NCBI GenBank assembly: GCA_025210795.1
Contig: JAOAQZ010000036.1
Coordinates: 1-64,000 of the forward strand
Reading direction: 5' to 3'
DNA: 64,000 nt
DNA from: Cohaesibacter sp.
GTDB lineage: Bacteria > Pseudomonadota > Alphaproteobacteria > Rhizobiales > Cohaesibacteraceae
Part shown: in pieces, positions 7,741-17,069 of the stretch
Numbering within the stretch: the stretch's first letter is position 1
Layout of the letters: every line of letters starts with the position of its first letter
Translations under genes and position numbers: made by a program
The notes under the pieces: model-generated
The model's database searches: none
Told to the model about the DNA's origin: nothing
The model's input: only the letters and a program-made list of their open reading frames with translations

Positions 7741-8853
7741 CTAGATGCGGCGAGAGGCTTGCACGCGTTGGGCGCTTTGGGCAATTTGCGCGGGATGGAT
7801 GCGTCCGTCCCGCACCGCTTCCATAATCCAGCCAATAGCAATGGCAGGCAAATCTGCATTGGGCCGCAGGCTGTTGGATAGCAAGATCAGATCATACCCG
7901 GCTTCAACCGAGCGGATGGCCGCTTCCTTGGGTGAGGCAATTTTGCGCACCGCTCCCATATCCAGATCATCGGTCATGGCAAGCCCGCGAAAAGAAAGGC
8001 CGCGGCGCAGAACATCTTGCACCAAGGTGCGCGAAAAGGTGGTCAGCTCGCCATTATCACGCTCAGACACCCGCACATAAAGGTGACCAGCCATCACGAT
8101 ATCTGCCAGCCCTTGGGCAATCAGGTGCTGGAAGGGCTGCAATTCTTCCGGATCCCAGCTGTCACGAATATCAACAAAGCCCTTATGGCTGTCTTTGCGA
8201 GACAGGCCATGGCCGGGAAAGTGCTTGAGCGAGGTTAGCATGCCATAGCGGCGATGGGCCTGAATAAATGCGCCAGCATAGGCGGTCACTGTTGGTGCCT
8301 TGCTGCCGTAAGCCCGGCGATTGCGGCCAATCACCGGATTGGCCTTGCGGTGAAGATCAGCAACCGGCCCCAAATTGAGGGTAAAGCCCGTCTTTGCCAG
8401 CTCTTTTGCGGCCACTTCATACAGCGCGCGCGCTTGCTCAGGGCTTCGGGATTGGGCCACTTTCAGCGCCGATGGCAGGCGCGTAAAGCCCTGCTGCTTT
8501 CGAAGCCGCTGCACGGCACCGCCTTCATGATCAATCGCGATATGGCGTACGCCAGAATTATGAAAAAGCTGGTTGAGCCCGGCCACATCGCGGCCTGTGC
8601 CGATATTGGAGCCAAGATAGACAACGCTTCCTGCCCGCCCCTTGGCGATATGGCCTGCAATCTTGCGCGCAAAGGAGCCGCGCGCAGATTTGCCCGCAAA
8701 GCCGATCATAATCATTTGCCCGATCTGGCGTTCAAGCTCGGCCGCATTGGCGATGGTGCTGGTCAAAAGGGCCGGGCTGGCAAGGGCTGCGCCTGCGGTC
8801 AGTTTAAGTGCCTGTCGGCGGGAGAACTTGGGAGCGGAAGGCAATTGAGACAT
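7741..8853 (-). CDS. nagZ: Tat-exported GH3 beta-N-acetylhexosaminidase, NagZ-like
   Basis: A glycoside hydrolase family 3 enzyme, predicted to cleave N-acetylglucosamine from peptidoglycan fragments. About 370 residues from ATG 8853; the frame also remains open to 8922. The catalytic features of NagZ are present: KHFPGHG, followed by DSH (the His/Asp general acid-base loop), and MTDDLDMGA with the nucleophilic Asp. Near the N-terminus SRRQALKL, followed by an Ala/Leu-rich stretch and TIANAAEL, is a twin-arginine signal peptide, so the protein should be exported folded to the periplasm, unlike cytoplasmic NagZ of enterobacteria. It lies downstream of hisG on the same strand, with hairpins between. 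Confidence 0.86.
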   Translation of the reverse strand: MSQLPSAPKFSRRQALKLTAGAALASPALLTSTIANAAELERQIGQMIMIGFAGKSARGSFARKIAGHIAKGRAGSVVYLGSNIGTGRDVAGLNQLFHNSGVRHIAIDHEGGAVQRLRKQQGFTRLPSALKVAQSRSPEQARALYEVAAKELAKTGFTLNLGPVADLHRKANPVIGRNRRAYGSKAPTVTAYAGAFIQAHRRYGMLTSLKHFPGHGLSRKDSHKGFVDIRDSWDPEELQPFQHLIAQGLADIVMAGHLYVRVSERDNGELTTFSRTLVQDVLRRGLSFRGLAMTDDLDMGAVRKIASPKEAAIRSVEAGYDLILLSNSLRPNADLPAIAIGWIMEAVRDGRIHPAQIAQSAQRVQASRRI

Positions 8854-8891
8854 CAGGCAAAGTGATCCGGCAAGGGCGTGATTTAAGAATC

Positions 8892-8965
8892 GGGCGGATA
8901 TCAATCCGCCCTTGAGAAGCATTGTAATATGGTCAAATCATGTCCGGCCAACTGCCGGACATGAT
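8892..8965 (-). terminator. Two hairpins between hisG and nagZ
   Basis: A perfect 12-bp stem (8937-8948 with 8954-8965) and a 7-bp GC stem (8892-8898 with 8905-8911) lie after the hisG stop in the direction of transcription. Neither is followed by a long T-run, so termination of the his operon is plausible but not proven. Confidence 0.5.
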
Positions 8966-8987
8966 CTGCGCCAAGAAAAGAGCCTAA

Positions 8988-9983
8988 TCAGCGCGCGCTG
9001 TCCGCTTCTTCCAACCGCCGAGCAATATGATCATAAAGCGGGTTGGTTGCCTCGAAAATATAATCTAGGCGAGAGACAGAGACGGACACGGCCCCCAGAT
9101 CGCGCAGGCGGCGGGCAACGGCATAGACCGCAGCTTCGGGCACATGCAGGCTAACCTGACCTGCCTGATGACCGAACGGCGCTTCCACCGCTTGTGCCTC
9201 AAACTCTTCGCACAGGGTTTGGCTGATTTCTGCCGCATTATAGTGGGCAGCCATCACAGAGCGGCGGGTTCTGGCCGCCTCTTCCGCCTGCACGCGATCA
9301 AGAATAGCGGCGAGAGCTTCCAGAGCAGAAGCCGACCAATTGGCAGTCAGCGAAGCCACGAGATTGGCTTCCGAGCGCAGCATCACCCCATCATCAAGGA
9401 TTTTGAGATTGTTCGCTTCCAAGGTGGAGCCGGTCGAAGTGATATCAACAATCACATCCGCAGAGCCTGCCGCCGGAGCCCCTTCTGTCGCGCCGAGGCT
9501 TTCGACGATTTTATAGTCGACAATGCCGTGGCGGGCAAAGAAGGCGCGGGTCAGATTGACATATTTGGTGGCGACACGCAGGCGATGGCCGTAACGGGCG
9601 GGCATATCCATGGCCACATCGCCCAGATCTTCCATGGAGCGCACATCAATCCACGCTTTGGGCGCAGCAATTACCACATTGGCATGGCCAAAGCCCAATT
9701 TAAGCAGCAGATCAACAAAGCTTTCGGGATTGGCCAGATGCTCGCGCACCAGATCTTCCCCCGTCACCCCCAGATGCACAGAGCCTGCTTTTAGCTCCTT
9801 GGCGATTTCAGAGGCTGAGAGGAAAGCGATTTCGACATTATCGACGCCTTTAAGGTGACCGCGATAATTGCGGGCGCCGCCCGGACGCGCCACCTTCAGG
9901 CCCGCGCGGGCAAAAAAGGCATTGGTATTTTCCTGCAAACGCCCTTTTGAAGGCACTGCGATGATCAATGGGCTGTTGCTCAT
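8988..9983 (-). CDS. hisG: ATP phosphoribosyltransferase, catalytic subunit
   Basis: It catalyses the first step of histidine biosynthesis, condensation of ATP with PRPP. The start [12 protein letters not shown] and later [24 protein letters not shown] and [18 protein letters not shown] (PRPP loop) are canonical HisG motifs. At 331 residues it is about 100 longer than the short HisG type that pairs with HisZ. The extra C-terminal region (roughly 226-331, ending in a [24 protein letters not shown] ferredoxin-fold segment) resembles an ACT-like regulatory domain. Its ATG overlaps the hisZ stop (ATGA, 9980-9983), showing translational coupling with the HisZ subunit. Confidence 0.95.
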   Translation of the reverse strand: MSNSPLIIAVPSKGRLQENTNAFFARAGLKVARPGGARNYRGHLKGVDNVEIAFLSASEIAKELKAGSVHLGVTGEDLVREHLANPESFVDLLLKLGFGHANVVIAAPKAWIDVRSMEDLGDVAMDMPARYGHRLRVATKYVNLTRAFFARHGIVDYKIVESLGATEGAPAAGSADVIVDITSTGSTLEANNLKILDDGVMLRSEANLVASLTANWSASALEALAAILDRVQAEEAARTRRSVMAAHYNAAEISQTLCEEFEAQAVEAPFGHQAGQVSLHVPEAAVYAVARRLRDLGAVSVSVSRLDYIFEATNPLYDHIARRLEEADSAR

Positions 9984-11170
9984 GCTTTTGTTCCTTCTTG
10001 CGCTTTGGATTCTGCTTCTTTGAACAGGCGGTCAAGCCAGATGGAGAAGCCGATGGCGGGCACCGAATGCACGCTTTCCCCATCCTTTACCTTTTCGGCC
10101 AGCAGCCCCAGCAGGCGATCATAGCGCCCGCCACCAGCAACCGGTTTGTCAGCACCAGCAAAGCGCAGCTCAAAATTAAAGCCGGAATAATAATCAAGCC
10201 TGCGGCCAAAATCGGCCTTATAAGTCACCTGCATGCCAGATGGCACAGAGGCCGCAACGGCCTTTGCAATGGCAATAAGATCAAATTTGGCAAGGCCGAG
10301 CACAATAGAATGGCGATCTTCAAACTGGCCTAGGCAGGCGCCAAGATCCGCCAGATCGCATTCGATGGCCAGAAAATCTTCCAAAATGGCCAGCTTGCTT
10401 GCGTCCCATCCTGCATTTGCGGCAAGGTCTGCTTTCTCCAGATAACGCTCTGCAATATCCGAGACCGAGCGGCCACCAACGGCGGACAGGCCTGCAATTT
10501 CCAGCATTTCTTCCACGGCGGCAGACACATCTTCGGCCGCTTTGTCTTCCAGAACGCGGGCAAGGCCTGCAGCGGCGCCATGATCTTTGGAACCGCCTGA
10601 GGCCAAGCGCATGAGCATTTTGTCCAAGACCACGCTATCGCCAAAAGCACTTTCAAGGCGGCGCTGCCAGACAGTGGGTGCCTCAAGCGCACCCAGCAAA
10701 GCGGTAAAGAGCGAGCGATCTCCAAGTGTGAGCTGCGGGATTTGTCCAGAGAGATCAGTCACCGCCGAGACGGCCAGCGCGACGCTTTTGGCATCAAATT
10801 CGGCTCCCCCTTGCGGGTCGATCATCTCGATGCCAGCCTGATGAAATTCGCCGGGCTCATCATCTTCGCGCTGGCGAAAAACCGGTCCCACATAGCCATA
10901 ACAGGCTGCTCGTTCCGCCTCACCCGTTTTAAGATGATGGAGGCAAGAGGGAATGGTGAATTCGGGGCGCAAGGCCATGGTCTGGCCATTGATGCCGGGG
11001 GCGGCATAAAGGCGGCGGCGGATATTCTCCCCGATCAGGTCGACAAACAGATCGGCATGATACAGGATCGGCAGCCCGATTTCGGTTGCCCCGGCCCCGC
11101 TAAACAGAGCAGCCAATTTTGTGCGCATGTCTTTTTGTCCATAAGTCACGGCAGCGCTCCTTTTCCTCAT
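9980..11170 (-). CDS. hisZ: ATP phosphoribosyltransferase regulatory subunit HisZ
   Basis: A HisRS-like paralogue without aminoacylation activity that forms a hetero-octamer with HisG and mediates histidine feedback. About 396 residues. Class II synthetase-like segments are present ([59 protein letters not shown]), but the full HisRS motif set is not. It sits 14 bases after hisS and overlaps hisG by 4 bases, which fixes its identity. Numerous Ala/Leu helices follow the core. The start at 11170 has only a weak ribosome binding site. Confidence 0.93.
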   Translation of the reverse strand: MRKRSAAVTYGQKDMRTKLAALFSGAGATEIGLPILYHADLFVDLIGENIRRRLYAAPGINGQTMALRPEFTIPSCLHHLKTGEAERAACYGYVGPVFRQREDDEPGEFHQAGIEMIDPQGGAEFDAKSVALAVSAVTDLSGQIPQLTLGDRSLFTALLGALEAPTVWQRRLESAFGDSVVLDKMLMRLASGGSKDHGAAAGLARVLEDKAAEDVSAAVEEMLEIAGLSAVGGRSVSDIAERYLEKADLAANAGWDASKLAILEDFLAIECDLADLGACLGQFEDRHSIVLGLAKFDLIAIAKAVAASVPSGMQVTYKADFGRRLDYYSGFNFELRFAGADKPVAGGGRYDRLLGLLAEKVKDGESVHSVPAIGFSIWLDRLFKEAESKAQEGTKA

Positions 11171-11184
11171 TGCATCTGGTTGGT

Positions 11185-12666
11185 CTAGCCGTTTTGCGCG
11201 GCGCGATCCTGTGCCTGAGCGGCCAGCATGTCCTTTACCTTGGCAACCATCTCGGCGACCGGAGCTTCAACCTGAGCCGGACGGCTTTCGCGCCAGGTCT
11301 GGGTGTCTTCCATCTCGGCGGAGCGGCGTTTGCCCTCTTCCAGATCCTTGATCTGAACGATGCCTTGCTCTCGTTCGTCCGAGCCTTGAATGATGGCCAG
11401 CGGGCAGCCGCGCTTGTCGGCATATTTGAGCTGATTGCCAAATTTCTTCCAGTTGCCCTGATACATTTCGGCCCGCACGCCAGCGGCGCGCAGATCCATC
11501 ACCATTTTCTGGTAATGGCCAAGGCTTGCAACGTCCCCATCCATCACGGTGACCAGCACGGGCGGGACGACAGGATCCTCACCCAGTTTGCCCAGATTTT
11601 TAAGCGCAGACATCAGGCGCGAGACACCAATGGAGAAGCCGGTTGCGGGCACATCGCGGCCAACAAAGCGCTTGACCAGACCGTCATAGCGGCCACCGCC
11701 ACCGACGGAGCCAAACTGCACCACTTCGCCTTTTTCGTTGGTGACATCAAACAGCAATTCGGCCTCGTAGACGGGACCGGTATAATATTCAAGGCCGCGC
11801 ACGACGGAAGGGTCAATATTGATCCGCTCCTTGCCATAGCCGCAGGCATCAAAGATGGATTGCATGCGATCGAGCTCTTGCTGGCCCTCATTGTCCATGG
11901 TCTCGGTGCCAGCCATATAGCCCAGCACCAGATCGGCATTTTCATCGCTGAGGCCAGCGCCCTTGGTGAAATCACCAGACTCGTCCTTGCGGCCTTCGCC
12001 GAGCAGGAGCTTGACCCCTTCTGGGCCGAATTTATCGAGCTTGTCGATGGCGCGCAAAACAGTGAGGCGGGTTTCGGCATGCTCTTCGCCGCCAAGGCCG
12101 ATGGCTTCCATCACGCCGTCCAGCACCTTGCGATTGTTGACGCGGATCACATAATTGCCCCGCTCAATGCCAAGGGCTTCCATGGTGTCGGCCATCATCA
12201 TGCACATTTCGGCGTCGGTCTGAACGCCCGGTGAGCCAACGCTATCGGCATCAAACTGCATGAACTGGCGGAAACGGCCCGGCCCCGGTTTTTCATTGCG
12301 GTAGACATATCCGGCCCGATAGGAGCGGAAGGGCAGCTGGATCTCGTTGATATTCTCGGCCACATGGCGCGCCAGAGGGGCGGTGAGATCATAGCGCAGG
12401 CTCATCCATTGCTCGTCATCATCCTGCACCGAGAAGACACCGGCATTGGGGCGGTCGGTATCGGGCAGGAATTTACCCAGACAGTCGGTATATTCAAAGC
12501 TTGGGGTTTCAACCGGATCAAAGCCATAATGCTCATAAACCGCTTTGATTTTGGCGATCATTTCTTCACCGGCGCGAATTTCGCTTGCGGACCGGTCAAC
12601 AAATCCGCGCGGCAGGCGGGCTTTGAGCTTTTGGGGCTTTTTCGTCTTGGCCATCGAATGGGTCAC
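11185..12666 (-). CDS. hisS: Histidyl-tRNA synthetase (alphaproteobacterial type)
   Basis: It charges tRNA-His with histidine in the cytosol. 493 residues; GTG start at 12666 with a GAG five bases upstream (an ATG four codons later is an alternative). Motif 2 reads [19 protein letters not shown], the divergent form found in the alphaproteobacterial group whose tRNA-His lacks the extra G at position -1, rather than the E. coli-like RYRQFHQ form. Histidine-binding segments [11 protein letters not shown] and [13 protein letters not shown] are intact. It is the first gene of the hisS-hisZ-hisG operon. Confidence 0.95.
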   Translation of the reverse strand: MTHSMAKTKKPQKLKARLPRGFVDRSASEIRAGEEMIAKIKAVYEHYGFDPVETPSFEYTDCLGKFLPDTDRPNAGVFSVQDDDEQWMSLRYDLTAPLARHVAENINEIQLPFRSYRAGYVYRNEKPGPGRFRQFMQFDADSVGSPGVQTDAEMCMMMADTMEALGIERGNYVIRVNNRKVLDGVMEAIGLGGEEHAETRLTVLRAIDKLDKFGPEGVKLLLGEGRKDESGDFTKGAGLSDENADLVLGYMAGTETMDNEGQQELDRMQSIFDACGYGKERINIDPSVVRGLEYYTGPVYEAELLFDVTNEKGEVVQFGSVGGGGRYDGLVKRFVGRDVPATGFSIGVSRLMSALKNLGKLGEDPVVPPVLVTVMDGDVASLGHYQKMVMDLRAAGVRAEMYQGNWKKFGNQLKYADKRGCPLAIIQGSDEREQGIVQIKDLEEGKRRSAEMEDTQTWRESRPAQVEAPVAEMVAKVKDMLAAQAQDRAAQNG

Positions 12667-12912
12667 TTCATCTCGATTGAACAGAATAGCGCCTGTCCTA
12701 CAGGTATGCAGAACAGGCTATTTTCGAGTGTAGACCTACCCCATCCGACCCATCGCCACAAGATGGCAAGCTGGCTTGCGGCCACTATCCAAGCGCATTG
12801 TTACGCAATTGACGCAAAAGTGGGGAATTTTCCCCGATTAAAGTGTTGGACGCGCCATTTGCGCGAGTGAAAAGCTGCCCTGATGCGCCTCTTTTCCGTC
12901 CATTCCATCATT

Positions 12913-13542
12913 CTAGACGGGGCGGACGAAATTGGCTCGTGCCTGTTCAACCTTCTCGCGGCAGCAGCAGCCCTCCAGATGGTCATTGACCAATCCCATG
13001 GCTTGCATGAAAGCATAGACCGTGGTGGGGCCAACAAAGGACCAACCACGTTTTTTCAAATCTTTGGAAATTTTGGTCGAGATTTCGGTTTTGGACAGGG
13101 TCTTGGCGGCGGCATGATCCAGCACTTTGGGCCGGTCTTCCGGCTTTGGCTCATGACGCCAGAAATAGGCCGCCAAAGAGCCCTCTTCGCGGACCATTTC
13201 CTGCGCGCGGCGAGCATTATTGATGGTGCTTTCGATTTTCTTGCGGTGGCGCACAATCCCTGCATCCTGCACTAGGCGCTCGACATCGTCTTCGTTAAAG
13301 GCTGCGACCTTATCAATCTCGAAATTGGCAAAGGCTGCGCGGAAATTCTCGCGCTTGCTCAAGATCGTGTACCAGGAAAGACCGGACTGGAACCCTTCCA
13401 GACAAATCTTTTCAAACAAGGTGCGATCTGAGGAGACCGGATAGCCCCATTCCTCATCATGATAGGCCATATAGTCCGGTTTGTTGCCATGCCACCAGCA
13501 GCGAATCTTGCCGTCTTCCCCCTCAATCAAACCGTCTGTCAT
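12913..13542 (-). CDS. tag: DNA-3-methyladenine glycosylase I
   Basis: A base-excision repair enzyme that removes 3-methyladenine from alkylated DNA. 209 residues. Family signatures are RCWWHG...YMAYHDEEWG at the N-terminus, EGFQSGLSWYTILSKRENF (helix-hairpin-helix region), and the C-terminal WSFVGPTTVYAFMQAMGLVNDH followed by CCCR. The structural zinc ligands expected in Tag match C15, H28, the His in VNDH and one of the closing cysteines. It is a stand-alone gene upstream of hisS on the same strand with about 250 bases between. Confidence 0.95.
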   Translation of the reverse strand: MTDGLIEGEDGKIRCWWHGNKPDYMAYHDEEWGYPVSSDRTLFEKICLEGFQSGLSWYTILSKRENFRAAFANFEIDKVAAFNEDDVERLVQDAGIVRHRKKIESTINNARRAQEMVREEGSLAAYFWRHEPKPEDRPKVLDHAAAKTLSKTEISTKISKDLKKRGWSFVGPTTVYAFMQAMGLVNDHLEGCCCREKVEQARANFVRPV

Positions 13543-13677
13543 AAATGCCCCCGTCCGAATGATTCAATTAAATTGTTCGTTTTTTGTTCTTTTTGACCGT
13601 AGAAAAGACTTGTCTTTCTGTCAAGCGCTATTGCGCTCTCGGGTGGTGCTGGGAGGAAGTGAGGAAAGCCTCTCTGG

Positions 13678-13896
13678 TTATTTGGTTCTGCGGCCTTTGA
13701 ACCAGCTGATAGCAGCCCCCGCAACCCCGATGATCAGGCATAGATAGCCAAGGGGGACCAGAAAGAATGGCTCGCTTAACAGGCCGTCTTCCCCCACTTC
13801 ACCGCCGATCAGATTGAAGGCAATCAGCAGGGCAATACCGATCAGGGCGAGAGCTGCAAAGAGGAGGCTTTTGGTCGGGATTGGCTGGTTGCTCAC
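13678..13896 (-). CDS. Small two-helix membrane protein, DUF3955-like
   Basis: 72 residues with two hydrophobic helices (roughly 10-30 and 44-65) joined by an acidic loop (GGEVGEDGLLSEPFFLVPLGYL) and a basic end (KGRRTK). The GxEVxxxGxLxEPFFLxPLGY pattern is that of DUF3955 inner-membrane proteins, recalled from memory. The ATG lies 2 bases after the stop of the SDR gene, so the two are translationally coupled. Function unknown. Confidence 0.7.
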   Translation of the reverse strand: MSNQPIPTKSLLFAALALIGIALLIAFNLIGGEVGEDGLLSEPFFLVPLGYLCLIIGVAGAAISWFKGRRTK

Positions 13897-13898
13897 GC

Positions 13899-14681
13899 CT
13901 AGACACCCCCAAGCACATCAATAAAAGAGCCACTTGTATAGCTAGAACGGCTTGAGGCCAGCCACAGGATGGCCTCGGCCACTTCCTGTGGCTCACCGCC
14001 GCGGCCCAAGGGGATGCGGCTTTTGAGCCGCTCAACTCGATCCGGCTCACCGCCACTTGCATGAATATCGGTTTTGATAAAGCCGGGCCGCACTCCATTG
14101 ACACGAATGCCTTGGGAGGCCACTTCCTTGGCAAGACCGATGGTCATACTATCAAGCGCCCCTTTGGACGCCGCATAGTCTACATATTCGTTGGGAGAGC
14201 CGGATTTGGCGGCACCTGACGAGACATTGACAATGGCACCACCCGTGCCTCCCTCGTCTGTTGACATGCGTTTCACCGCCTCGCGGCAGCACAGCATCGG
14301 CCCCAAAACATTAATCAGCAGCACCTCTTGCATGCGCTCTTTGCTCATATTTTGCAGGCGCATTTGCTGGCGCAGGATGCCTGCATTATTGACCAGAACG
14401 GCGAGCGGCCCCAGCTCATCACGCTGCTTTCGTTCATCAAGGCGGACAAAGAGCGCAAGGATATCCTCTTCTTGCGCCATATTACCCTGCATAGCCCATG
14501 CGCGCTGACCCTGGTTTTCAATGTCCCGAACAACGCTTTGGGCCGCCTCTTCATTTGAGAGATAATTGACCACCACATCATAGCCTTGCCGGGCGGCAAG
14601 GCTGGCGGTTGCCGCGCCGATGCCGCGACTGGCACCGGTAATGAGCATGAGAGGCGAGGCTGAAAGGCTGGAAGATGACAT
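13899..14681 (-). CDS. SDR-family oxidoreductase
   Basis: A classical short-chain dehydrogenase/reductase of about 260 residues, using NAD(P)H. The nucleotide-binding TGASRGIGAATASL, the NNAGIL motif, the catalytic YAASK (in YVDYAASKGAL) and the late GVRPGFIKTDIH are all present. ATG 14681 is preferred because AGGGG stands 7 bases upstream; the frame is open to 14738. The ending YTSGSFIDVLGGV is typical of FabG-like SDRs that reduce sugar or acyl substrates, but the substrate is unknown. It forms a two-gene operon with the small membrane protein. Confidence 0.88.
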   Translation of the reverse strand: MSSSSLSASPLMLITGASRGIGAATASLAARQGYDVVVNYLSNEEAAQSVVRDIENQGQRAWAMQGNMAQEEDILALFVRLDERKQRDELGPLAVLVNNAGILRQQMRLQNMSKERMQEVLLINVLGPMLCCREAVKRMSTDEGGTGGAIVNVSSGAAKSGSPNEYVDYAASKGALDSMTIGLAKEVASQGIRVNGVRPGFIKTDIHASGGEPDRVERLKSRIPLGRGGEPQEVAEAILWLASSRSSYTSGSFIDVLGGV

Positions 14682-14773
14682 TAAAAAACCCCTGTCGATC
14701 ACATCGTCAGGGGCATTGTGATTATAAATTGTGGCCAAGACAAGAAAGTCTCTGGCAGGCGCTTTAAGAGCGG

Positions 14774-15511
14774 TCAGTCAAACAGGGCGTCAATATCATC
14801 CTGGCTGGCCACGCCGTCTTCATCACCCAGAGCCGGACCGTTGAGCAGAGCCTCGTCACCGGTTTTCTCCATCGGGTTGTCCACCTCAATTTCCTGAAAA
14901 TGCTCAATGCCACCCCAGATTTCCATCATGGAGACAATGCGCTCTTCAATGAAACGCAGCACATTCACCACCTTGGTGATGCGTTGGCCGGTGAGATCCT
15001 GAAAGTTACAGGCTTCGAACATCAGGACAACATTTTCCTGAATTTCGTGGGCCCAGTCATCCTCTTCTCCGGTCAGAGTTTTGGACAATTTGTTGGCATT
15101 CTCGTCGATGGCTTCTGCGGCGGTCAGGATTTGCTCGGTTGCCTGTTCAGTGCCAGAAATGATGGCGTCCAGCTCGTCGGTTACGCGGTTCATCTCAGCG
15201 CTGTGCAAGCCATTGACATGCAAGGTGGCTATTTCGCGCTTGGTCTCTGCGATGGCTTGATAGATTTCATCCATCTCGCTTTTTAGCTTCAGCGCTTCGC
15301 CCATTTCCGCACGGTACGTCTCGACCAGATTGGTGTTAAGCTCCTGAGCAGGCTCGATCAGGCGGCGCAGGCTGGCCAATTCTGCCATGATCTCGCGATG
15401 TTGGTCGGAAGAAATAGCAGGCGAGGAGGCACCGTTGGATGAAACAGTTTGCTGGGGCAGGCTGTCGCCAAGGATTTGTTCAATCCGAAAAGGTCTATTT
15501 GCCATTGCCAT
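14774..15511 (-). CDS. CheZ-like chemotaxis phosphatase
   Basis: 245 residues. The C-terminal half carries ACNFQDLTGQRITKVV, which matches the FQDLTGQ active-site helix of CheZ, where the Gln and Asp dephosphorylate CheY-P. The last residues, VASQDDIDALFD, resemble the CheY-binding peptide of CheZ. The middle is a long helical coiled coil (about 75-160), as in CheZ dimers. No che genes lie beside it; the neighbours are an SDR and a DUF2927 gene. It could act on a CheY-like regulator of motility or of another pathway. ATG 15511 has GGGA 4 bases upstream. Confidence 0.75.
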   Translation of the reverse strand: MAMANRPFRIEQILGDSLPQQTVSSNGASSPAISSDQHREIMAELASLRRLIEPAQELNTNLVETYRAEMGEALKLKSEMDEIYQAIAETKREIATLHVNGLHSAEMNRVTDELDAIISGTEQATEQILTAAEAIDENANKLSKTLTGEEDDWAHEIQENVVLMFEACNFQDLTGQRITKVVNVLRFIEERIVSMMEIWGGIEHFQEIEVDNPMEKTGDEALLNGPALGDEDGVASQDDIDALFD

Positions 15512-15971
15512 CGTGTCCCAACTCCCTCAATCAGCAAAATCAGTTTGCAAATAGGCCCTCTTAAAGCCTGCGATCCGGTAAATTTGCCTTACATGGACAG
15601 CAGCAAAACGGCCTTGGTTGAGCCAACTATAGGAAGGGTTGGTTAAAGATGCGTTTTCTCCAGACATTTATTTTAACAAATTTTGTAAGTTTTGTGCGGA
15701 ACATTTCTGTACGCTATTTTCAAGAAAATGGCGGATTTCTCTCACTTTAAGTCACCCCTTGCAAAAACATGCTTTATATATATTTCTTTTGCCTAGACTA
15801 TGCGGACATGAAAAGACCTTAACAGCTAAAACCGGTTTGTTGCTTGGATAACACAGATTTACGAATGTCACGTCTTGTCGCTGGTAAGACCTCTCGCCTT
15901 TCTTTATAAAGGCATTTACACGCGCAAATGGATGCCCCAAGAGCCGCCAATAATTGTGGTATAGCGAAACC
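15512..15971. other. Intergenic region between divergent cheZ-like and DUF2927 genes
   Basis: About 460 bases, AT-rich in 15640-15900. No gene is recognised. It is presumably the promoter region of both genes. Confidence 0.4.
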
Positions 15972-16745
15972 ATGGCCAAACTGTTCCCTTTTGAAGTCTC
16001 TGCAATCCGGTCCAGCCTGTTTCTGTGCCTGATGATTGGTCTGATACTGGGTTTAAGTTCCGCGCCGCTGCAGGCAGGGGCACGCAAAAAAAGCTACCCG
16101 GATTCAATTGTGGCCGAGGGCTTCTTTCGCACTGTTTTTGGCTCTGAAATCAAGGCGCTGAGTTGGGGAAGCCAGACCAATCGGGTCAAGAAATATGTCA
16201 CCCCGGTGCGGGTCTGGATCGATAATCGCGCGTCGCTCAATCGGGTCAAGATGGTGCGCAAATTTGTGCGCTCCCTTCCCAATTATATTCCCGCTCTCAA
16301 AGTCTCGCTGACCAAGCATCGTAACAAGGCCAATTTCCGCATTTTCATTGTCGATAGCCGCGATTATGCCAGCACGGTTCAGAACGAGATTTTCCGCGAC
16401 ACCTCCATTCAGGTTCCCGGCCAGTGTCTGGTGCGTGTCCTGTCGCGCCGCTCGGGCATTTTGGGAAGCGATGCCGTTCTGGTCTCTGATCAGGGCTTAT
16501 CGCTCTTTCGTCGCTGTATGGTAGAGGAAATTCTGCAAGGCTTGGGGCCTCTCAATGATGATGACAGTCTCAAATATTCGGTTTTTAATGACCGGACAAA
16601 TTATGACTATTTCACTCATTATGATCGGCTGATTCTTAACATGCTTTATAACCGGCGGGTCAAACCGGGCATGACTCTTCGCCAAGTGGAGCCGATGACT
16701 ATGGACCTGCTGAAAGACGCCAAGCGGATTGTCTCGCGCCGTTAG
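15972..16745 (+). CDS. Secreted DUF2927 protein
   Basis: About 257 residues from ATG 15972 (the frame is open to 15954). A signal peptide is visible (hydrophobic SSLFLCLMIGLILGLSS, cleavage near LQAG). The mature part matches DUF2927, as I recall it, by the block CMVEEILQGLGPLNDDD, SVFNDRTNYDYFTHYDRLIL and NMLYNRRVKPGM. This domain appears mostly in exported proteins of Rhizobiales and Rhodobacterales and has no assigned function. It stands alone. Confidence 0.78.
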   Translation: MAKLFPFEVSAIRSSLFLCLMIGLILGLSSAPLQAGARKKSYPDSIVAEGFFRTVFGSEIKALSWGSQTNRVKKYVTPVRVWIDNRASLNRVKMVRKFVRSLPNYIPALKVSLTKHRNKANFRIFIVDSRDYASTVQNEIFRDTSIQVPGQCLVRVLSRRSGILGSDAVLVSDQGLSLFRRCMVEEILQGLGPLNDDDSLKYSVFNDRTNYDYFTHYDRLILNMLYNRRVKPGMTLRQVEPMTMDLLKDAKRIVSRR

Positions 16746-17069
16746 GTGCGCACAAATCCAAAACGCGCTAGCAGAAGCCATTGCTACACGGGCACCCGTC
16801 CTGCCCCCAATCAGCCTCTTTACCTTTTGTTTACGCTGACTTGAATTGATGGTGTTGGAAAGCTTTGGTTAACGAATTCCTTTCCTCTTTGCCCTAATCT
16901 TCCCTTTAAGCAAATGAAACTTTGCCGCGCCTTTGTCTTGCGTATTTTTTGCAAGGGCGGGCTGTTTGGTTTTTGATGTTTTGATTTGGCAATTGCTGGA
17001 TCAGGTTACCGGATCAGGGGCAGATATGCCCACTATCCTTTTATAGCTTTGACGCAATGTGTAGTGAGT
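16746..17069. other. Intergenic region upstream of the L,D-transpeptidase
   Basis: About 320 bases with no recognisable gene. It contains AT-rich stretches likely to include the promoter of the transpeptidase gene. Confidence 0.4.

Noticed and set aside
11119..12234. 371-residue + strand frame antisense to hisS
   Set aside because: Purely a reverse-frame shadow of hisS; the His/Gly-rich composition is typical of such shadows.
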